This document shows positions 6,566-11,681 of a DNA stretch of 11,681 nucleotides, piece after piece (positions within the stretch are counted from its first letter, which is position 1; the number at the start of each line of letters is the position of its first letter). The DNA is from an uncultured Bacilli bacterium (GTDB lineage: Bacteria > Bacillota_I > Bacilli_A > RFN20 > CAG-288). Location: the NCBI GenBank assembly GCA_934700375.1, contig CAKUXT010000043.1, positions 1 through 11,681 on the forward strand. The letters run 5' to 3'. A model generated the notes under the pieces. That model ran no database searches, was not told the origin of the DNA, and saw nothing but the letters and a program-made list of their open reading frames with translations. The translations under genes and the position numbers were made by a program.

Positions 6566-8169
6566 AAATCCTCCATCTTTTTAGAAGCCGGAACTTTCGG
6601 AAGGCCAGGCATTGTGAAGATATCGCCAGTGAGTGGAACAATGAATTTCGCACCAGTGAAAACACGATATTCTTTGATGTGAAGCGGAACATGAGGAACA
6701 TTGATCAGATGCGGATCATCGCTTAAGGAATTGGGAACCTTTGACATACAGACGGAGAAATCAGAAACAGGAAGTTTCATGATCTCTTTCAGTTGTTCTT
6801 CAGAATGAGAAGAATATTCGACTGAAGTCGATCCATAGATCTCTGTTGCAATCTTCTCAATCTTCTCTTTCATTGTCATAGAAGCATCGACAATCGGAGC
6901 AAACTCCTCTTTCTTCTCTACAGAAAGAATATCGATGACTTTCTTAGCCAGTTCAACGCTTCCCTTCGGTCCATCTGTATAAGATGAATTCAAAGCATAA
7001 GGAATATTGTTCTCTTTCAATAGTTCGATGATGGCATTTGTCTCATTCTCAGTATCGCTAGAGAAATGATTGATGCTGACCAAGCAAGGAAGATGATACA
7101 AAGACACGTTGGAGACATGTTTAAGAAGATTGGAGAAGCCTTCCTTGACAGCTTCTACATTCTCTTCCTTCATATCGGCATAAGCGACACCGCCATGAAG
7201 CTTCAAAGAGCGGACAGAAGTAACCATGACAATCAGATCCGGTGCTTTATCCTGCAAAGGAGAGACAATATCAAGGTACTTCTCCATTCCTAAGTCAGAA
7301 CCAAATCCAGCTTCTGTCACAACATAGTCGCCAAAGCGAAGCGCCGTATCCGTTGCAATGATGGAATTGGTACCATGTGCGATATTGGCAAAAGGTCCGC
7401 CGTGAACAAAAGCAGGAGTATGATATCTGCTCTGGACAAGATTCGGATATAAAGCAGTATGGATCAGTTTCTTAATTGCTGTTCTAGAATGAAGGTCTCT
7501 GACGTAGACTGGCTTATCATCTTTGGTATAGGCGACAAGAATGCTTTCAACTCTATTCAAGAAGTCTTCTTCATCTTTGCATAAACAGAAGATTGCCATC
7601 ACTTCCGAAGCAGCTGTAATGACAAAAGAAGAATGATGCGGAACGGCCTTCTTGTCATCCAATGCGACTGTCATGCTTCTTAAAGAGCGGTCGTTCATAT
7701 CCATTGCGCGAGGGAAGATGATTCTATCAGGATCGATATCGATATTGTGTTGATAAAGTTCATTGTCGACCAATGCGCCAATCAGATTATTAACGCTTGT
7801 AATAGCATGAATGTCGCCAGTGAAATGAAGATTGATATCATCCTCTGGTTCAACGACAGCTTCACCGCCTCCGGTTCCTCCTCCTTTGACACCGAAGACC
7901 GGACCTAAGGAAGGTTCACGGAGAGCTAAAACAGCATTCTTGTTCAAATAGGACAAGCCATCAGCCAAACCGATTGCAGTCGTCGTCTTGCCTTCGCCTG
8001 CTTTGTTCGGTGTCATGGCAGTGCATAAGATCAGTTTTCCTTTTCTTTCTCTTTTCTTAGAAAGAGAGAAGGAATCAATCTTCGCTTTGTCATAGCCAAA
8101 CGGAATACAGTCTTCCCTATCGATTCCTAATTTTTCAAGGATCGGTTGAATGTCGTAATGCTGATTCAT
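6562..8169 (-). CDS. fhs: Formate-tetrahydrofolate ligase (10-formyl-THF synthetase)
   Basis: A 535-residue cytosolic enzyme, slightly shorter than the usual 555 or so. It joins formate to tetrahydrofolate using ATP, giving 10-formyl-THF for purines, initiator tRNA formylation and the C1 pool. The P-loop TPNKAGEGKTT lies at residues 53-63. Further family landmarks are REPSLGPVFGVKGG, the HFTGD-HAI block, AMDMNDRSLR, AFVHGGPFANIAHG, DYVVTEAGFGSDLG and, near the C-terminus, FTMPGLPKVPAS. All key blocks are intact. The gene starts at ATG 8169, with a near-perfect AAAGGAGG 7 bases upstream that overlaps the miaA stop codon. It ends overlapping folD by 4 bases, so the two one-carbon genes are translationally coupled. 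Its position behind mutS-mutL-miaA suggests co-transcription. Confidence 0.97.
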   Translation of the reverse strand: MNQHYDIQPILEKLGIDREDCIPFGYDKAKIDSFSLSKKRERKGKLILCTAMTPNKAGEGKTTTAIGLADGLSYLNKNAVLALREPSLGPVFGVKGGGTGGGEAVVEPEDDINLHFTGDIHAITSVNNLIGALVDNELYQHNIDIDPDRIIFPRAMDMNDRSLRSMTVALDDKKAVPHHSSFVITAASEVMAIFCLCKDEEDFLNRVESILVAYTKDDKPVYVRDLHSRTAIKKLIHTALYPNLVQSRYHTPAFVHGGPFANIAHGTNSIIATDTALRFGDYVVTEAGFGSDLGMEKYLDIVSPLQDKAPDLIVMVTSVRSLKLHGGVAYADMKEENVEAVKEGFSNLLKHVSNVSLYHLPCLVSINHFSSDTENETNAIIELLKENNIPYALNSSYTDGPKGSVELAKKVIDILSVEKKEEFAPIVDASMTMKEKIEKIATEIYGSTSVEYSSHSEEQLKEIMKLPVSDFSVCMSKVPNSLSDDPHLINVPHVPLHIKEYRVFTGAKFIVPLTGDIFTMPGLPKVPASKKMEDL

Positions 8170-8176
8170 GCTTTTT

Positions 8177-8184
8177 CCTCCTTT
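8177..8184 (-). promoter_or_regulatory. Strong ribosome binding site of fhs, overlapping the miaA stop
   Basis: The - strand reads AAAGGAGG with a 7-base spacer to the fhs ATG. Its first two As are the last two bases of the miaA TAA stop, so ribosomes ending miaA are placed at the fhs start. It fixes the fhs start and links the two genes in one transcript. Confidence 0.8.
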
Positions 8185-9064
8185 ATTTATTCAAAACAGA
8201 ACTTAGATACTGGTAAATCTCTTCCTTGCTTCCTTTTCTGATATCAGGGAACTGATTTCTTAAAAACGTTCTCTGTTTCTTTGCATACTGATGCGTATGT
8301 ACTTTGATGAGTTCTTTAGCCTCAGAAAAATCTTCTTTTCCGTTTTCCATCGCCTCAATGATTTCATCATAGCCGATGCAATGGAAAGGACGCAAGTCTT
8401 TTCCGTATTGTTTGACAAGCTTCTTCACCTCATCGACAAAACCTTCGGAGAACATCTGATCGACACGCTTGTCGATCTTTTCGTTCCCTAAGTCTTTATC
8501 GATTTCAAGCTGAAGGAATTCAACAGGATAAAGCGGTTTTCCATCATTTTCTTTCAGAATCTCATCTCTTGTCTTTCCGCTATCGGACTGAACAAGAGCT
8601 CTGACAAGTCTTCTTGGATTCTTGTTGTCGATAGATTCATAGGTCTTTAGATCTCTTTCCTTCAGAAGCTTCTGAAGTTCTTCTAAAGGAAGCGAATCAT
8701 AATAAGCTTGTTTATTATTCTCTTCCTTTTCAAAAGCGTAGTTGAAAAGGAGACCTTTTACATAAAGGAAATTGCCGCCTACGACAAGGACATCCTTGTT
8801 CTCGTTCAGATATTTTTCCAAAATCGGTCTTATCTCCGTCTGGAAAAGATAAACGGACATTTCATGATCAGGCTCATATTCATCGGTAAAATAGAAATCG
8901 AGTCCTTCGATCTCCTCTTTTTTCGGTTTATCGGTTCCTATCTGCATCATTTTGAAGCACTGGAAAGCATCTGCTGAAATGACAGGAACATGATACTTCT
9001 TTGCCAAAGAAATAGCCAAAGAAGTCTTTCCGCTTGCCGTCTGACCTAGAATACAGTAAATCAA
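8183..9064 (-). CDS. miaA: tRNA dimethylallyltransferase
   Basis: A 293-residue cytosolic enzyme, slightly shorter than typical (about 300-315). It transfers the dimethylallyl group of DMAPP to N6 of A37 in tRNAs that read codons starting with U, the first step to ms2i6A. Motifs: P-loop GQTASGKT (7-14), SADAFQ (30-35, containing the family aspartate), IGTDKP (42-47), the VGGNFLYVKGL block (usual form VGGTGLYI), NPRRLVRAL, and the tRNA-binding tail HTHQYAKKQRTFLRNQ (256 onward). The start codon is TTG at 9062-9064. It overlaps the mutL stop as TTGA and has AGGAGG 8 bases upstream inside mutL; no ATG fits, and the P-loop follows immediately as expected for MiaA. The mutS-mutL-miaA order is common in bacteria, where hfq often follows; here fhs takes that place. 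Confidence 0.96.
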   Translation of the reverse strand: MIYCILGQTASGKTSLAISLAKKYHVPVISADAFQCFKMMQIGTDKPKKEEIEGLDFYFTDEYEPDHEMSVYLFQTEIRPILEKYLNENKDVLVVGGNFLYVKGLLFNYAFEKEENNKQAYYDSLPLEELQKLLKERDLKTYESIDNKNPRRLVRALVQSDSGKTRDEILKENDGKPLYPVEFLQLEIDKDLGNEKIDKRVDQMFSEGFVDEVKKLVKQYGKDLRPFHCIGYDEIIEAMENGKEDFSEAKELIKVHTHQYAKKQRTFLRNQFPDIRKGSKEEIYQYLSSVLNK

Positions 9065-10986
9065 AATCCGCTCCTCCTGAAAATACGTTCAATATCATCT
9101 TTTGTAAGACGAATCATGGTCGGTCTGCCATGCGGGCAGTTTGCCGGGTTCTTGCATTTGGCAAGATCACGAAGCAATGCTTCCATCTCGCTAAGCGGCA
9201 TGACATGATTGGCTTTGATAGACATCTTGCATGCGATTGTCGCAATCGTTAAATGAAGAAGGGATAAGGGATCACAGGCTTCATCATTCAGACAGGCATG
9301 AACACAGTCCTGAATCACATTGTTCATGTTGCCTTCGTTGAGGAAGGAAGGAATCTCCATAGCCTTTGCTGTATGAGGGCCGAAAGACTCTACCATAATG
9401 CCTACAGATGCAAGACGGGCGATATGTTCTTCATCGAAGTTGACTTCCTCTTTCGGGGTAAGATCGATGGTGATCGGAATAAGAGGAACGATTCTGCTTC
9501 TGATCGACGCGAATAAGGCTTCAGTCTTTTCATAGTTGATTCTCTCTGCTGCAGCATGCTGGTCAATCATATAGAAGCCGTCCTTGCTGTCACAGATGAT
9601 ATAAGTATCCAAGACCTGACCGATCGGATGCATTTCAGGAAGCTTGTGGGAATAGCCTAAGTCATTGAAGATCGTATTGTAATAATCTTCTTTCTCGTAG
9701 TAGGCTTCCGGTTTTCTGATGCTAGGAATCTCTATAGCAGGTTTCTCTTCTTCTGTTTTTGGTGTGATGACAGTCTCTTCTTTTTTGAAGGTAGGAACAT
9801 AGGGAGTCTTAGAGACATAAGTCTCCTCTATAGGAAGAGAATCCTGAAGATAGACTTTCTCTTCTTTCTCTTCCAAAACAGGATAAGAAGAAGGTTCCTC
9901 TTTCACTTCTTTCTCTTCATCCAATTCCAAACCGAGAGGATCCTCATTCTTTCCCATCAGCTTCTCGCTTTTAGGATCCTGACTTGCAAAATAGATTGGC
10001 TTTTTCATCTCAAGCGTTTTGATGACTTCGTTCTTGATATCTCTTGCAATCTCATCTTCCATTGAAATTCTGACTTCCTTCTTGGTCGGATGGACATTGA
10101 CATCAACAAGAGAGGAATCAATATCAAGACAGATGACATCAAACGGATAACGCAAAGGAGGAAGATAATCTTTATAGGCATCCTCGATTGCTTTATTGAT
10201 CTTGTAATCGTAAATGGAGCGATGGTTGAGGAATGTCAGCATATCCTTTCTTCTTGAATAATTGATTTCCGGTTTGGAAATAAAACCGGAGAAGGAATAA
10301 GCAACTCCTTCTTTCTTGATCGGATACAATGACTGAACAATCGTATTTCCGTAAATCTTCTGAATGCATTCAAGAAGATCGTTTCTTCCCGATGTTCTGA
10401 AGATTTCTCTTCCATCGATGACCAATGAAAAAGAAATGTTCGGAAAACCTAAGGCCAGATGTTCGACTGTTTCGATAATGCTATATGTCTCTGCTTGCTG
10501 AGAGCGCAGATACTTGAGTCTTGCAGGCGTATTGAAAAAGAGATTGCTCACTTCAAATACTGTTCCTTTTCTGCTAGGAGCATCACTGACGCGAAGCTCT
10601 TCATTCGGATTGGATTCCACTCTTGTTCCAACCCCTGTAAGAGAACATGTTGTCAATACAACCTGTGAGACAGCAGCGATAGACGGAATCGCTTCTCCTC
10701 TGAAACCGAGCGTATGGATTCGATTCAGATCGAATTCTGTCTTGATCTTGCTGGAAGCATGTCTTAAAAAGCAATGGATAGCATCTTCTCTATCCATGCC
10801 ATATCCGTCATCTTTGACAAGAATCGTTCCTTTTCCGGCATCTGTTACGCCGACATAGATGTTCTTGCTTTCGGCATCGATGCTGTTTTCAACCAATTCC
10901 TTGATGACAGAACTTGGTCTTTCGATAACTTCACCGGCAGCGATAAGGTTAGCAAGCTCCGGTCTCATCAATTCAATTCTGGACAT
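9061..10986 (-). CDS. mutL: DNA mismatch repair protein MutL (endonuclease type)
   Basis: A 641-residue mismatch repair factor that couples mismatch recognition by MutS to strand nicking. The N-terminal GHKL ATPase shows ENSIDA (33-38), DDGYGM (59-64), RHASSK (75-80) and GFRGEA (94-99). A Glu/Lys/Pro-rich flexible linker spans roughly 335-450. The C-terminal dimerisation/nuclease domain has the metal-binding endonuclease motif DQHAAAERINYE (475-486, matching DQHAxxExxxxE), ACK (585-587) and CPHGR (617-621). This marks it as a nicking MutL, as in bacteria without MutH/Dam-directed repair. The beta-clamp-binding site, QEMIVP in B. subtilis, aligns with RSRIVP (496-501): the hydrophobic half is kept but the glutamine is lost. 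The ATG overlaps the mutS stop by one base (TGATG), with GAGG 8 bases upstream. The stop overlaps the miaA start. Confidence 0.97.
   Translation of the reverse strand: MSRIELMRPELANLIAAGEVIERPSSVIKELVENSIDAESKNIYVGVTDAGKGTILVKDDGYGMDREDAIHCFLRHASSKIKTEFDLNRIHTLGFRGEAIPSIAAVSQVVLTTCSLTGVGTRVESNPNEELRVSDAPSRKGTVFEVSNLFFNTPARLKYLRSQQAETYSIIETVEHLALGFPNISFSLVIDGREIFRTSGRNDLLECIQKIYGNTIVQSLYPIKKEGVAYSFSGFISKPEINYSRRKDMLTFLNHRSIYDYKINKAIEDAYKDYLPPLRYPFDVICLDIDSSLVDVNVHPTKKEVRISMEDEIARDIKNEVIKTLEMKKPIYFASQDPKSEKLMGKNEDPLGLELDEEKEVKEEPSSYPVLEEKEEKVYLQDSLPIEETYVSKTPYVPTFKKEETVITPKTEEEKPAIEIPSIRKPEAYYEKEDYYNTIFNDLGYSHKLPEMHPIGQVLDTYIICDSKDGFYMIDQHAAAERINYEKTEALFASIRSRIVPLIPITIDLTPKEEVNFDEEHIARLASVGIMVESFGPHTAKAMEIPSFLNEGNMNNVIQDCVHACLNDEACDPLSLLHLTIATIACKMSIKANHVMPLSEMEALLRDLAKCKNPANCPHGRPTMIRLTKDDIERIFRRSGF
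9073..9078 (-). promoter_or_regulatory. Ribosome binding site deciding the TTG start of miaA
   Basis: AGGAGG on the - strand, 8 bases before the TTG at 9062-9064, lies within the last codons of mutL. It supports the non-ATG start and indicates that miaA is translated as mutL ends. Confidence 0.75.
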
Positions 10987-11681
10987 CAGCGGATCCTCTT
11001 TTTCAGATTGATCAGATAGTTCAAAGCATCAAGAGGAGACAAGGTCATCGGATCAAGTCTCTTCAATTCATCCATGACAGGATCGGCTTTGACTTCTTCT
11101 TTCTTGATTTCTTTCACCTGAGAACGTTCGACCGCGCTCTGTTTCTCCAGTGAAACAAGAAGTTCATCGGCACGTGAAATGATCTCATCGGGAAGACCTG
11201 CGAGTTTTGCGACATTGACACCGTAAGAGCGGTCCATACTTCCCTCTTTCATGCGATACAAGAAAGTGACCTTTCCATCGCTTTCACTGACTTCGCAATG
11301 GATGTTTTTGACGGCGTGGATCTTTTCGCTAAGCTTGGTGATTTCATGATAATGAGTCGAGAAGAATGTCTTTGCATGAACATGTCTTACGATATATTCG
11401 ATGATGGACTGTGCAATCGCCATACCATCGAATGTTGCCGTTCCTCTTCCGATTTCATCAAAGAGGAAGAGAGAATGATTGTCGGCTTCTTCTAAAGCTT
11501 CCGCCACCTCGCTCATCTCTGTCATAAACGTGGACTGACCTTTGATCAGGTTGTCGCTTGCACCGATTCTTGTGTAAAGTGAATCGAATATCGGCATGCT
11601 GCAGCTCTCTGCAGGGACAAAGGAACCCATCTGAGCCATGATGGAAAGAAGTCCGAACTCCTTCATATAAGTGGACTTACC
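10986..11681 (-). CDS. mutS: DNA mismatch repair ATPase MutS, C-terminal part; 5' end outside window
   Basis: The frame is open to the right edge, and the first visible codons read GKSTY, the end of the Walker A motif, so about 231 C-terminal residues are present out of roughly 850. The visible ATPase half carries STFMTEM (the MutS signature-like segment), Walker B LFLFDEIGRGT, the FSTHYHEITKL switch, and SYGVNVAKLAGLP. The tail is DELKRLDPMTLSPLDALNYLINLKK, the usual helix-turn-helix dimer segment. MutS detects mismatches as a clamp-shaped dimer and recruits MutL. Between the ATPase and the tail, where many MutS proteins have a QLSFF/QLSLF beta-clamp motif, there is only a Lys/Glu-rich stretch (SQVKEIKKEEVKADP). 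The Met at 11664-11666 is internal, not a start. The promoter of the operon lies outside the window. Confidence 0.96.
   Translation of the reverse strand, partial: GKSTYMKEFGLLSIMAQMGSFVPAESCSMPIFDSLYTRIGASDNLIKGQSTFMTEMSEVAEALEEADNHSLFLFDEIGRGTATFDGMAIAQSIIEYIVRHVHAKTFFSTHYHEITKLSEKIHAVKNIHCEVSESDGKVTFLYRMKEGSMDRSYGVNVAKLAGLPDEIISRADELLVSLEKQSAVERSQVKEIKKEEVKADPVMDELKRLDPMTLSPLDALNYLINLKKRIR

Noticed and set aside
10514..10858. A 114-codon + strand frame opposite the MutL ATPase domain
   Set aside because: It is the shadow of a highly conserved mutL region and has no recognisable protein features.
1..11681. Undescribed defence, mobile or toxin system, CRISPR array or insertion sequence
   Set aside because: Nearly all sequence is accounted for by housekeeping genes and one exporter pair; no arrays of repeats, transposase, integrase or terminal inverted repeats were seen.

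Overview
The window looks like the chromosome of a low-to-moderate GC Bacillota bacterium, plausibly of the Erysipelotrichia or a neighbouring lineage (inference). The reasons are strong use of AGA for arginine, purine-rich coding strands, good AGGAGG-type ribosome binding sites, a Firmicutes-type two-domain nucleoside kinase, a clostridial-type FolD, and ABC ATPase-FtsX permease fusions. TGA is a true stop: it ends mutS, mutL, fhs, folD and the first ABC gene at tight gene junctions, while tryptophan is TGG. Mycoplasma-type recoding is therefore excluded. No mobile element, CRISPR array, tRNA or rRNA was seen.

Layout. At the left edge (1-527, + strand) is the 3' end of a nucleoside (uridine-like) kinase gene. 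It converges on a small cold-shock protein gene (622-822, - strand), and the two share a GC-rich bidirectional terminator at about 541-582. Everything else is on the - strand. Read in the direction of transcription, from right to left, it is mutS (3' part) - mutL - miaA - fhs - folD - ABC exporter subunit 1 - ABC exporter subunit 2. Gaps are tiny or negative: 1 nt overlap (mutS/mutL), 4 nt overlap (mutL/miaA), 13 nt gap (miaA/fhs), 4 nt overlap (fhs/folD), 50 nt gap with a hairpin (folD/ABC1), 1 nt overlap (ABC1/ABC2).

Functions. MutS and MutL perform methyl-independent mismatch repair, and MutL carries the endonuclease motif. MiaA prenylates A37 of tRNAs. Fhs makes 10-formyl-tetrahydrofolate from formate. 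FolD handles the 5,10-methylene/methenyl step, but this FolD lacks the catalytic lysine and glutamine of the bifunctional enzyme, so it may be a dehydrogenase only. The two ABC proteins each fuse a complete ATPase to an FtsX/MacB-type four-helix permease and probably form a heterodimeric exporter or mechanotransmission complex of unknown substrate.

Novelty. Most of the window is conserved housekeeping sequence. The points worth a second look are the FolD active site, the missing or altered beta-clamp motifs in MutS and MutL, a hairpin that buries the ribosome binding site of the exporter operon, and the exporter pair itself with its large, unequal external domains. I did not find convincing evidence of an undescribed defence or mobile system.
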